A stretch of DNA of 64,000 nt from Desulfosediminicola flagellatus (GTDB lineage Bacteria; Desulfobacterota; Desulfobulbia; Desulfobulbales; Desulfocapsaceae): contig NZ_CP050698.1 of NCBI RefSeq assembly GCF_005116655.2, positions 5,846,501 through 5,910,500 of the forward strand, in the 5' to 3' direction. Below, piece by piece: positions 42,371-51,242 of this stretch. How positions within the stretch are numbered: the stretch's first letter is position 1; the number at the start of each line of letters is the position of its first letter. The notes under the pieces were generated by a model, which saw only the letters and a list, made by a program, of their open reading frames with translations, was not told the DNA's origin and made no database searches. The translations under genes and the position numbers were made by a program.

Positions 42371-43441
42371 ATGTTCGGACAGAACCAGCAAACACCAACT
42401 CCACCTGAAATAGCTTCAACCACCTCCAATACGACTTCACCCGGCGACGATGTATATCGCTCGATCCAGAAGATAAACGAAGATGTCCAGCGGAGTTCGG
42501 CATGGCTTGCCCCCTTGCGCCGTGAAATAGGCAAAATGATTATCGGCCAGGACCACCTTGTTGAACGACTGCTGGTCGGGATGTTGACCGGTGGCCACAT
42601 CCTGCTCGAAGGTCTGCCGGGCCTTGCCAAGACACTTGCTGTCAAAACCCTCGCTAAAGCTGTGCAGACGGATTTCAGGCGAATCCAGTTTACCCCGGAC
42701 ATGCTCCCTGCCGATATCATCGGAACCGAGATCTATAACCCGCAGCAGACCACCTTTGTGGTTAAACAGGGACCCGTTTTTTCATCACTGATCCTGGCTG
42801 ACGAAATCAATAGAGCACCCGCCAAAGTACAATCAGCCCTTCTTGAAGCAATGCAAGAAAAACAGGTGACCATTGGTGAACAGAGCTTTCGCTTACCTGA
42901 ACTCTTTCTGGTGCTTGCAACCCAGAACCCTATCGAGCAGGAAGGAACCTATCCCCTTCCCGAAGCGCAGGTAGACCGTTTTATGCTCAAAGTCGTGGTG
43001 AATTATCCCACCATGGAGCAGGAGCGCCTCATCCTCGATGCCATGGACAATACGGAAACCGAGATAAACGTTATACCTGTTGCCCAGGCTTCAGATATCC
43101 TGGAGTCCCGTAAGGTAATGAACACCATCTACATGGATGATAAGATTCGGGACTATATCGTATCCCTTGTTTTTGCTACTCGTGAGCCGCAAAAATTCAA
43201 CCTGAATCTGCAAGACTATATCGAGACAGGTGCATCCCCACGTGCAACAATCAATCTTAAACTTGTGGCACGAAGCCTGGCATTTCTCGCTGGCAGAGGT
43301 TACGTCACCCCTGATGATGTAAAAGACGCAGCGCTCGATGTTATGCGCCACAGACTGCGGATCAGCTATGAAGCAGAGGCAGAAGGTGTTACCAGCGAAG
43401 ACATTATCCGGAAAATTCTCGATACCGTCCCGGTACCATAA
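42371..43441 (+). CDS. MoxR-family AAA+ ATPase of the Bat operon
   Basis: The start MFGQNQQ at 42371 has GAGG 6 bp upstream. The 356-residue product has Walker A LEGLPGLAKTLAVKTLAKA (about 78-96), Walker B LILADEINRAPAKVQSALLE, sensor 1 FLVLATQNPIEQEG and Arg-finger/sensor-2 region (QVDRFMLKV; GASPRATINL). MoxR ATPases act as chaperones that insert cofactors or activate VWA proteins. It heads seven genes read in the same direction that include VWA, DUF58 and BatD proteins, so its VWA clients are probably those encoded downstream. Confidence 0.93.
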   Translation: MFGQNQQTPTPPEIASTTSNTTSPGDDVYRSIQKINEDVQRSSAWLAPLRREIGKMIIGQDHLVERLLVGMLTGGHILLEGLPGLAKTLAVKTLAKAVQTDFRRIQFTPDMLPADIIGTEIYNPQQTTFVVKQGPVFSSLILADEINRAPAKVQSALLEAMQEKQVTIGEQSFRLPELFLVLATQNPIEQEGTYPLPEAQVDRFMLKVVVNYPTMEQERLILDAMDNTETEINVIPVAQASDILESRKVMNTIYMDDKIRDYIVSLVFATREPQKFNLNLQDYIETGASPRATINLKLVARSLAFLAGRGYVTPDDVKDAALDVMRHRLRISYEAEAEGVTSEDIIRKILDTVPVP

Positions 43442-43479
43442 TCGTAATATCTCAGATATCTTAAGAGCATAGATCTATT

Positions 43480-44394
43480 ATGGAAGCAGAACTTACCAGG
43501 AATATTCTTAAAAAGGTCCGCCAGATCGAGGTTCGTACCAACCGCCTGGTTAACGACAGCCTTGCGGGTAACTACCATTCGGTCTTCAAGGGCCGGGGCA
43601 TGAACTTTGACGAAGTTCGTGAGTATGTACCGGGCGATGATATCAGGTCCATCGACTGGAATGTCACGGCAAGAACAGGCATCCCGCATATAAAGAAATT
43701 TACAGAGGAACGCGAACTGACCATCATGCTGATGATTGATATCAGCAGCTCGGGCGAGTTCGGCTCCAAGGCCTCTTCCAAACGCGAAATCATGGCAGAG
43801 ATCGGTTCTGTCCTTGCCTTTTCGGCAGTTCGCAATAATGACAAGGTAGGGCTCATTCTTTACACCGATTTTATCGAGCTCTACATTCCGCCCCAAAAAG
43901 GGCGTTCACATATACTTCGGGTTATCCGCGAAATCCTCTTTTTCCAGCCGCGCGGCAAGCAGACGGACCTGACGGTTCCGCTCAATTTTATCAATCAGGT
44001 CGCTAAACGAAAGTGTGTTGCCTTCCTGATTTCTGATTTTTGCCTGCCGGGAAATTTTGATGATTCTCTACAAAAACTTATGCCAAAAATGCGGGTCAGC
44101 AATCGGCGTCATGATCTCATCTCTCTGCTGGTGTCTGACCCCCGTGAGGCAGAATTACCCGATGTAGGCTGGATCACCCTGGAAGACGCGGAAAGCGGTG
44201 AGCAGGTGGTTATCAACACTTCCGATCCGGAAATGCGCCAGGCATATATGGAACAGGCAAAGGGCAGAAGAGACCAGATAAACAGGGCAATTCGCTCATC
44301 CGGTGTCGACCTGCTTGAACTCAGCACAGATGACTCCTACATTCCCCCACTGCTCAACTTCTTTAAAATACGGATGCGGAGGGCTGGCAGATGA
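43480..44394 (+). CDS. DUF58 domain protein
   Basis: The 304-residue protein has the DUF58 core GRGMNFDEVREYVPGDDIRS then IDWNVTARTG (about 38-67), within a VWA-like fold (LTIMLMIDISSSGEFG, with a DxSxS metal site; VAFLISDFCLPG). It is cytosolic by sequence (no signal or helix). DUF58 proteins nearly always accompany MoxR and may link the ATPase to membrane-bound VWA proteins. It lies 38 bp after moxR-like and overlaps the next start by 4 bp. Confidence 0.92.
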   Translation: MEAELTRNILKKVRQIEVRTNRLVNDSLAGNYHSVFKGRGMNFDEVREYVPGDDIRSIDWNVTARTGIPHIKKFTEERELTIMLMIDISSSGEFGSKASSKREIMAEIGSVLAFSAVRNNDKVGLILYTDFIELYIPPQKGRSHILRVIREILFFQPRGKQTDLTVPLNFINQVAKRKCVAFLISDFCLPGNFDDSLQKLMPKMRVSNRRHDLISLLVSDPREAELPDVGWITLEDAESGEQVVINTSDPEMRQAYMEQAKGRRDQINRAIRSSGVDLLELSTDDSYIPPLLNFFKIRMRRAGR

Positions 44395-45056
44395 GATTTT
44401 TCACACTCATAAGCGGATTCTCGGCTCTCATGGTTCCAACTTCGTTACTGGCAGACGAAAGTGCACAACAACCGCTGCAATTACTCACCCCCCAGCAGCC
44501 ACAAGGCAACGCAGTACAGCCTGCAGTCCCGACAAACCTGCACGATATTTATGGACCAGTTCCCCTCCCAGACCCGGTCCCATATCTGCAGTATGGGCTA
44601 CTTCTCCTCGCTGCAGTGCTGTTACTGCTTGCTTTGTACTGGTGGTTTGTTAAGCGCGAAAAACCAGGTCCTCCACCGATTCCACCGGCAATTACCGCCC
44701 GTGATCAATTGCTACGGGCACGGGAAATGATGAATAGCGAGCAGGCACTCAGCTATATGGAGCGGGTCTCTGATATACTCAGACGCTATCTCGAAGTTCG
44801 GTTTAGTTTACGCACTACGCGCCAGACCACCCGTGAGCTTTTTGTCAGTCTCACCGGAAGTGTCCAGCCCGAACATCTTGCACTTACCGGACTCAACACC
44901 GAGCTGAAATCGTGCCTTGAACTCTGCGATCTGGCAAAGTTTGCTCATAAAGCAGGAACAGTCACATTACTGCAGGAGATGGAAGATACGGTGCTGCACA
45001 TTATCAATAAAACCGAGAACGATCAGTCGGACACCTCTTTTAAGGAGGTCAGATAA
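44391..45056 (+). CDS. DUF4381 membrane protein of the Bat operon
   Basis: The 221-residue product has a signal peptide (FFTLISGFSALMVPTSLLA), a short Pro/Gln-rich external stretch ending LHDIYGPVPLPDPVPYLQYG, one membrane helix (LLLLAAVLLLLALYWWFV), and a cytosolic helical domain (about 100-215; YMERVSDILRRYLEVRF). That layout matches DUF4381 proteins that follow DUF58 in MoxR loci. Start overlaps the preceding stop (ATGA) and its stop overlaps the next start. Function is structural/assembly by association only. Confidence 0.85.
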   Translation: MRFFTLISGFSALMVPTSLLADESAQQPLQLLTPQQPQGNAVQPAVPTNLHDIYGPVPLPDPVPYLQYGLLLLAAVLLLLALYWWFVKREKPGPPPIPPAITARDQLLRAREMMNSEQALSYMERVSDILRRYLEVRFSLRTTRQTTRELFVSLTGSVQPEHLALTGLNTELKSCLELCDLAKFAHKAGTVTLLQEMEDTVLHIINKTENDQSDTSFKEVR

Positions 45057-46045
45057 TGCGATTTCTTTACCCGCACCTCCTCTGGTTCCTGCTGCTTTTG
45101 CCGCTGATTGCTGTTCTGCGCGGCCGCAAAGGCGCTGCACCTTCACTCATTTTTTCATCGACCTCGCTTGTTGCCTCCCTTGCGGCGAAGAGTCGTAAGA
45201 CACGCCCTGCGTATCTGCAATTCGGCTTGCGACTGGCTGTCCTCGGCCTGTTGATCCTTGCTGCAGCACGACCGCAACTTGGCAACACCACCACAGAAAT
45301 TCAGGCAAGCGGTATAGATATTCTTCTGGCGGTTGATGTCAGTGGCTCTATGGAAGCGATGGACTTCACCTTGGCAGGAAAGGCAGTAACGCGACTGGCA
45401 GTTGTCCAGAAAGTTGTAGATGAATTTATTGAAGAACGCCCGAATGACCGCATAGGGTTGGTCGGTTTTGGCGGCAGGCCATATCTTGTCTGCCCGTTGA
45501 CTCTTGACCACGATTGGTTGCGTAAGCGGCTCGAATCGCTCTCCATAGGCATGATTGAAGATGGCACAGCCATAGGTTCTGCTATTGGTAGCGGCATCAA
45601 CAGGCTGCGGGACCAGGATTCTAAATCACGCATTCTTATTCTGCTCACAGATGGCATGAACAACTCAGGCCGGGTTCCACCGCTTGTTGCAGCTGAGGCG
45701 GCAGAGACACTTGGCATCAAGGTCTATACAATCGGTGCAGGAACACGGGGTGAAGCACCAATGCCGGTGCGAGATGCTTTTGGTCGCCAGCGCATGCGCA
45801 TGGTACGGGTTGATATTGATGAAAAGACCTTATCCGAAGTAGCTGAAATGACCGGTGCCCAGTATTTTCGAGCCACTGATTCTAAATCACTTGCCAGAAT
45901 TTACGATGAGATCAACACAATGGAAACCACGACCCGGACCATCAAGAAATTTGAAAACTACCGGGAACTATTTTCATTTTTTGTTATAGCCGCCCTGCTT
46001 TTACTAGGGCTTGAACTTGCTGCTCAACGAAAGCAGCTACCATAA
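45056..46045 (+). CDS. batA: BatA-like VWA membrane protein
   Basis: The 329-residue protein has two N-terminal membrane helices (LLWFLLLLPLIAVL; FGLRLAVLGLLILAAARP), a periplasmic VWA domain with full MIDAS (ILLAVDVSGSMEAMDF, DGTAIGSAIGSGI, ILLTDGMNNSG) and a C-terminal helix (LFSFFVIAALLLLGLELAA). This is the BatA layout. It starts on the last base of the preceding stop. In Bacteroides and Leptospira the Bat proteins affect oxygen and stress tolerance; the exact activity is unknown. The paralogous VWA gene follows at once. Confidence 0.92.
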   Translation: MRFLYPHLLWFLLLLPLIAVLRGRKGAAPSLIFSSTSLVASLAAKSRKTRPAYLQFGLRLAVLGLLILAAARPQLGNTTTEIQASGIDILLAVDVSGSMEAMDFTLAGKAVTRLAVVQKVVDEFIEERPNDRIGLVGFGGRPYLVCPLTLDHDWLRKRLESLSIGMIEDGTAIGSAIGSGINRLRDQDSKSRILILLTDGMNNSGRVPPLVAAEAAETLGIKVYTIGAGTRGEAPMPVRDAFGRQRMRMVRVDIDEKTLSEVAEMTGAQYFRATDSKSLARIYDEINTMETTTRTIKKFENYRELFSFFVIAALLLLGLELAAQRKQLP

Positions 46046-46062
46046 CCGGGTGTAAATACACA

Positions 46063-48018
46063 ATGCAGTTTGCTCAACCAATCTGGATATTTACAGGACT
46101 TATCGTTTCAATCGTTCTTCTGGTGCTTTTGCATATCTTGCAGAAGAACCGGCAAAAGAGCCTCGAGCGCTTTGCGGCCAGCCAATTACTTGGTCGTTTA
46201 ACACGCCATATTTCCCCAGGCAGAAGGCGATTCAAACATGCCATAATCATCCTTGCCGTTATGCTGCTTTTTGTTGCGCTTGCACGCCCTCAATACGGTT
46301 TTAAATGGGTCGAGGTCAAACGAAAAGGTATCGACATACTCTTTGCCCTTGATACATCAAAATCCATGCTGGCAACAGACATTAAACCGAACCGTTTGCA
46401 ACGTGCCAGATTCGGCATAATGGATTTTGTCAACCAGCTGGAAGGTGACAGAATTGGTTTGATGCCCTTTGCAGGGTCGGGATACCTGATGTGTCCAATG
46501 ACCCTCGATTATGATGCCTTTATTCAGTCACTGAACTCCATCACCACCGATATCATCCCCAAAGGTGGAACAAACATCTCCGCTGTAATTGAGGAAGCAG
46601 AAAAGGTGCTGGATAACGATACGAACCATAAAATCCTCATTCTGCTCACCGATGGAGAAAACCTTCAGGGAGATGCCCTGAAAGCTGCTGAGAAAGCGCA
46701 TGACAATGGCATGACAATCTACACAGTAGGCGTTGGAACTCCCGGGGGAGAGCTTATACCGATTGACGGAAAAAGCGGCAGCGGAAGCTTTGTGAAAAAT
46801 AGTGAGGGAAAATACGTTACCTCCAAACTTGATGAGTCAACGCTTACCAAGATTGCTGAAACCACAGAGGGACTCTATGTCCCGCTCGGCAACAGTGGTG
46901 AAGGCCTGGAGAAGATATATCAACAGAAGTTGACCCTGATTCCCAAAGAAGAACTTTCCGAAAAACGTCACAAAGTACCTTTAGAGCGATTTAGCTGGCC
47001 GCTGGCCGCAGCAATATTCCTGCTCCTACTCGAGTTTGGTATCCCTGAACGGAGGTCAAATAAACAGCTGTCCTTTCCGGGTTTCCTTAAGGCGGGAAGA
47101 AAAATGAAAAAACATTTTATACCTATGATATTAGCAGGTATCTTCTCACTTCAGGGTGTGCATGATATACATGCATCTGAGGCTGAAGACGCCTATGCAG
47201 ATGAGAATTACCTTAAAGCTTCTGAACTGTATCAGGAACGTCTCAAACAACAGCCGGATAATCAGGCTCTGCACTACAACTACGGCACAGCCGTTTATAA
47301 AAACAATCTGTATGATGAGGCCATCGCTTCCTTTAATCAGGCACTCAAAGGAGAAGACCTCTCTATTCAGAGCAAAGCATATTTTAACCGTGGAAATGCG
47401 CATTTCCAGAAAGGTGTGGAGAGCCAGCAAGCCGATCCACAAAGCACAATAGAGCAGTGGGAGCAGGCGATAAAATCATTCGAGGGCACTCTCAAACTGA
47501 CCCCCAACGATACACAGGCTGCAGAAAACACAACATTTGTTAAGCAAAAACTTGAAGAGCTTAAGCAACAGATGGAGCAGCAGCAGGAACAAGACAAACA
47601 GGATAAGCAGGATAATAAGCAGGACCAACAGGATAAACAGGACAAACAGGATCAGAAAAGCGACCAACCTGAAGGGGATGACGAAAAGAAACAGGATTCC
47701 GGTCAGGATCGTAATAACGACAATAGCGATCAACAACAACCCGAAAAAAGAGAAGAAGATTCTGCTAAAAATTCTGAAAACCAGGATAAAAAAGAGCAAT
47801 CCGCCGAAAAAGAGCAACCTCAGGCTTCTCAGCAGGATACTCAGCAAGAAGGTAACCCTGCAGATCAGGAAGCTGAAAATCAGCGGGCCATGGAACGCCG
47901 TGAGGCAGGTAAAATGACAGAAGAAGAAGCTAAGAACCTGCTGAATGCCTTAAAAAATGAAGAGGGTGAATTGAACTTTATACCAGGCGGCTCTGAAACC
48001 GTAGAGAAGGATTGGTAA
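46063..48018 (+). CDS. BatB-BatC fusion: VWA membrane protein with TPR domain
   Basis: The 651-residue protein has two halves. Residues 1-335 match BatB: two N-terminal helices, MIDAS site ILFALDTSKSMLATDI, GGTNISAVIEEA and LLTDGENLQGD, and a helix at about 310-330. After this the chain starts anew with MKKHFIPMILAGIFSLQGV, a signal-like helix, and continues with TPR repeats (about 370-480; DAYADENYLKASELYQERL) and a long Gln/Lys/Asp-rich low-complexity stretch (about 500-600). It ends in a conserved MTEEEAKNLLNALKNEEGEL segment typical of BatC. BatB and BatC are often separate genes. Stop and next start share TAATG. Confidence 0.9.
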   Translation: MQFAQPIWIFTGLIVSIVLLVLLHILQKNRQKSLERFAASQLLGRLTRHISPGRRRFKHAIIILAVMLLFVALARPQYGFKWVEVKRKGIDILFALDTSKSMLATDIKPNRLQRARFGIMDFVNQLEGDRIGLMPFAGSGYLMCPMTLDYDAFIQSLNSITTDIIPKGGTNISAVIEEAEKVLDNDTNHKILILLTDGENLQGDALKAAEKAHDNGMTIYTVGVGTPGGELIPIDGKSGSGSFVKNSEGKYVTSKLDESTLTKIAETTEGLYVPLGNSGEGLEKIYQQKLTLIPKEELSEKRHKVPLERFSWPLAAAIFLLLLEFGIPERRSNKQLSFPGFLKAGRKMKKHFIPMILAGIFSLQGVHDIHASEAEDAYADENYLKASELYQERLKQQPDNQALHYNYGTAVYKNNLYDEAIASFNQALKGEDLSIQSKAYFNRGNAHFQKGVESQQADPQSTIEQWEQAIKSFEGTLKLTPNDTQAAENTTFVKQKLEELKQQMEQQQEQDKQDKQDNKQDQQDKQDKQDQKSDQPEGDDEKKQDSGQDRNNDNSDQQQPEKREEDSAKNSENQDKKEQSAEKEQPQASQQDTQQEGNPADQEAENQRAMERREAGKMTEEEAKNLLNALKNEEGELNFIPGGSETVEKDW

Positions 48019-49886
48019 TGCGCAAGATAGACTCCACTATATTTGCTAATCGAAAAGCACCATACCTGTTGGTTGCGTTTGTACTCATCGCCCTGATTGC
48101 ATTTCCTTGTGTTAATAGTGCACTCTCAAAATCTGAGATAACAGTTAGCGCTAAACTCGGGTCTGCCAGCTTTTCTGTAGATGAAGGGGCACAACTTACA
48201 ATAACTATCAACGGGACCCGATCCGCAAATCTGGAAATCCCCGAAACGAATAATTTTGATATCTACCAGAGAGGAAAAAGCAGTCAGTTCAACATGATTA
48301 ACGGCGAATTTTCCGCTTCGATATCTGTCACATGTCTGTTGCAGGCTCACCAACCCGGGAAGTATACTATTCCGCCAATCAGTATCCATGCAGATGGTAC
48401 CACTATTACCACTGAACCGATTCCATTTGAGGTGACCGCTTCGGGCAGAAGCGTCCAGCAACCTGCCGCAGCCGGTTCCGGCCAGCAAACTCAAACAGGG
48501 AATGCTGATGAAAAAGGCGCATTTATTCTGCTGGTCAATGAAAAGCAAAAAAGCTATATCGGTGAGATAATTCCCATCGAAATTAAAGCCTACTTCAGAC
48601 AGGGACTTCGGGCGAACCTGAACAGCACACCTTCGATTATAGGTGATGGCTTTGTTATGCCGCAGCTCCATGACCAACCGCGGCAGACCCAGGAACGCGT
48701 TGGTAACTCTATCTATAATGTGCTGACCTGGAAAACGACGCTCTCCACCATAAAAGAGGGAGCGCACACCATACGAATAGAACTGGATGCGACCCAGCTT
48801 ATTCCCCAGCGACGTACTTCAACATCAATTTTTGGCTCCAGATCCCCCTTTGACGATGATTTTTTTGACAGTGTTCTGGGCGGATACTCGCAAAGACCCT
48901 TGAAAGTCACGAGTGAAGATATCGCTTTGGAAATCCTGCCACTTCCCGAGGAGGGACGACCTGAAGATTTTACTGGGGCAATTGGTGATTTTTCTTTAGA
49001 GACACAGGCAGAACCCAGAAAGGTTGAAACTGGAGAGCCGATTACACTGACGATCAGCGTCCATGGCAGCGGTAACTTCGATAGAGTTGAAGCTCCTATA
49101 TTCCCCAGCCTGCCAGAATGGAAAACCTATTCTGCAAATAGCCAGTACTCACCTGACAAATCCAAAACCCCTGTTGATAAGAAAGTCTTTGAGCAGGCTA
49201 TTGTCGCAAAATCCCCATCAATCACTGAAATTCCAAGTCTGTCTTTTTCATATTTTGATCCGCAAAAAGGCATATATGTGACCAAAAAATCTGCTCCGCT
49301 TCCCATTACAGTTAGCGGAAAAGCCGCACCAGCCCCAGCTACAGCTACGATACAGGCCCCTCAACCCCAAAAGGTTCAGATCGAAGAAAATACAGCGTTA
49401 TTTCATGGTCTTGCTCCGATAAAAATAGAGCCGGGAAAAGCTGTAAGATCAATTAAGCCACTGTATAGAAAGCCCTTTTTTATTGCTGTAATGGTCATCT
49501 GTTTTATGGCAATTCTTTACTTTTTCCTGATCAAGACAATGCAACTACGCGCACAGAGGCGGCCCGAAGCAGGTCAAATGAAACAGCTCAGTGCTGCGAT
49601 GAAAAAATCATTTACAGCAATTGACGAATCACGAATGGCGGAAAACAGTGCAGCATTTCTTGCTGCATGCAGATCAGCAATACAGCACCATCTGGGTACA
49701 TTATGGGGCTGCCAGCCAACAACGATAACCAGAGCAGATATTGCAGAAAAGCTACCGCAGCACCCTGAGCTTTTAGAAATATTCACAGCTGCAGAACAGT
49801 CCGCCTATGGTGGTGCAAATCTCAGTAGAGAAACGATGGAAGATTACACCAGGAAACTGAAAACCACCCTGGAGACCCTGATATGA
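48018..49886 (+). CDS. batD: BatD-family protein
   Basis: The ATG at 48018 overlaps the preceding TAA. The 622-residue product begins with a membrane signal (LLVAFVLIALIAFPCVNSA), then BatD beta domains (about 30-420): VDEGAQLTITINGTRSANLE, FILLVNEKQKSYIGEIIPIE and GEPITLTISVHGSGNFDRV, a helix near residue 490 (FIAVMVICFMAILYFFLI) and a cytosolic helical tail. BatD is the large periplasmic member of Bat operons. Its stop overlaps the next start (ATGA). Confidence 0.9.
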   Translation: MRKIDSTIFANRKAPYLLVAFVLIALIAFPCVNSALSKSEITVSAKLGSASFSVDEGAQLTITINGTRSANLEIPETNNFDIYQRGKSSQFNMINGEFSASISVTCLLQAHQPGKYTIPPISIHADGTTITTEPIPFEVTASGRSVQQPAAAGSGQQTQTGNADEKGAFILLVNEKQKSYIGEIIPIEIKAYFRQGLRANLNSTPSIIGDGFVMPQLHDQPRQTQERVGNSIYNVLTWKTTLSTIKEGAHTIRIELDATQLIPQRRTSTSIFGSRSPFDDDFFDSVLGGYSQRPLKVTSEDIALEILPLPEEGRPEDFTGAIGDFSLETQAEPRKVETGEPITLTISVHGSGNFDRVEAPIFPSLPEWKTYSANSQYSPDKSKTPVDKKVFEQAIVAKSPSITEIPSLSFSYFDPQKGIYVTKKSAPLPITVSGKAAPAPATATIQAPQPQKVQIEENTALFHGLAPIKIEPGKAVRSIKPLYRKPFFIAVMVICFMAILYFFLIKTMQLRAQRRPEAGQMKQLSAAMKKSFTAIDESRMAENSAAFLAACRSAIQHHLGTLWGCQPTTITRADIAEKLPQHPELLEIFTAAEQSAYGGANLSRETMEDYTRKLKTTLETLI

Positions 49887-50632
49887 CTTTAAAACGAGTA
49901 CATAGAGTTCTGCTCTTTTGTAGTATCTTGATATTGCAATCACAATTGGTAGTTACTGCGGTTGCGGGCGGCGATCGATTCAATGAAGCCAACGCTGCCT
50001 ATAGCAGTAGTAATTTTAGCAGCGCCATTGAAATGTATGAGGAACTACTGGAAGAGCATGGATATGCTCCAGGAGTGTTGTACAACCTTGCCAACAGCTA
50101 TGCGATGACAGACCAGACCGGGAAGGCTATTCTCAACTACGAACGCGCCTTGCGACTCGCTCCGGGCGACTCTGACATAAGCGGCAACCTTCATCTTGTA
50201 CGTACCGAAAGCGGATTGTTTGCCATGGAATCAACATTTTCCGAACGAATAATACATCTGCTCAGTATGGATCAGTGGACAGGACTGGGGGGATTATCGC
50301 TTGTGGTACTTTCTATATTTCTGCTTCTTTCAACCAGGTTGAAATTTTCACGAAAAACAACGTTGTCAGTTTGTATATGCTGCCTGTTAGTGATAATTAT
50401 CGTCACAACAACGAGCTCATATCTCCATAGTCACTGGAACAGCTCAGTAGTTGTGGCAGACTCCAGACTACAGGTATCTCCATTCGAAGGAGCGGCTGGG
50501 TCAGGAGAAATCCAACAGGGGCGAATTGTTCATACCAGGAAAAAGCACGGGGACTATCTCTTTGTTGAAGATGAAACGAAAAGAAAGGGCTGGCTCCCCG
50601 CTTCTGCAATTGAAAAAATTATTCCACAATAG
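49883..50632 (+). CDS. TPR and SH3-like domain protein (BatE-like)
   Basis: The 249-residue protein has a signal segment (HRVLLFCSILILQSQLVV), TPR repeats (about 32-110; FNEANAAYSSSNFSSAIEMY, VLYNLANSYAMTDQTGKAIL), two membrane helices (about 130-185) and a C-terminal SH3-like part (VVVADSRLQVSPFEGAAGSG, GDYLFVEDETKRKGWLPAS). The order fits the last gene of Bat operons (BatE). It follows batD with a 4-bp overlap and ends the seven-gene operon. Confidence 0.87.
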   Translation: MTLKRVHRVLLFCSILILQSQLVVTAVAGGDRFNEANAAYSSSNFSSAIEMYEELLEEHGYAPGVLYNLANSYAMTDQTGKAILNYERALRLAPGDSDISGNLHLVRTESGLFAMESTFSERIIHLLSMDQWTGLGGLSLVVLSIFLLLSTRLKFSRKTTLSVCICCLLVIIIVTTTSSYLHSHWNSSVVVADSRLQVSPFEGAAGSGEIQQGRIVHTRKKHGDYLFVEDETKRKGWLPASAIEKIIPQ

Positions 50633-50757
50633 AGAGAAAGCGTACAGGGTGTAATTTGACCAGATGAAACTCAACACCACCAGCCCACCAGGTACGAATA
50701 CCCCAAAAAAAACATTGAGATGAATAGTGAAAATTAAGAAAACACTTTGAGACGCTA

Positions 50758-51165
50758 CTACTCCGAAGGTCGGTCAGCCATGAATTCTCCATATTTTTTA
50801 TCACAACCGACAATGTGATCGACCAGCCATTCACGCAGGAAATGGTAAAACTCACGTACTTGAGCATACGACATCTCGCCGTGCTGAATTTCCTGAAAGT
50901 CCTTTGCTTGTCGGGCCAGTCTGACATGCTCTTTCTTGTGTTGCTCAAGTTCCGGAAAGCCAGCATTCTCCATCATCAACTCTTCGGCAGCAAAATGCTT
51001 CTCTGTATATCCGATCAGCTCATTGATAGCTTTTTCAACTTCACTATCATTCCTATTTCGTACCGCAAGAAAAAGTACTTCGATCAAATCTACGATTTTG
51101 TGATGTTCGGTATCAAACTGTTCAACACCGGTATTATAGGAATCACGCCACTTTATAACTGCCAT
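50758..51165 (-). CDS. Bacteriohemerythrin
   Basis: The 135-residue protein has the full di-iron ligand set of hemerythrins: His in YNTGVEQFDTEHHKIVDLIE, HFAAEE, HKKEHVRLA and the C-terminal HIVGCDKKYG. Length and spacing match single-domain bacteriohemerythrins, which bind O2 reversibly in the cytoplasm of anaerobes and microaerophiles. A GGGGGG lies before the ATG. It lies 77 bp from a hemerythrin-GGDEF gene on the same strand, and next to the Bat operon, all of which may relate to oxygen exposure. Confidence 0.93.
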   Translation of the reverse strand: MAVIKWRDSYNTGVEQFDTEHHKIVDLIEVLFLAVRNRNDSEVEKAINELIGYTEKHFAAEELMMENAGFPELEQHKKEHVRLARQAKDFQEIQHGEMSYAQVREFYHFLREWLVDHIVGCDKKYGEFMADRPSE

Positions 51166-51242
51166 AAGCCCCCCATACTTACCTAAACATGAGAATTCCT
51201 GCCCTCTCTGTCACGGACACGGGTATTCTCAGAAAAACACTG

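Noticed and set aside
47146..47917. Overlapping frames of 90-126 codons with Lys/Asn/Ile or Leu/Ser-rich products
   Set aside because: They come from the Gln/Lys/Asp-rich low-complexity part of the BatB-BatC fusion read in other frames.
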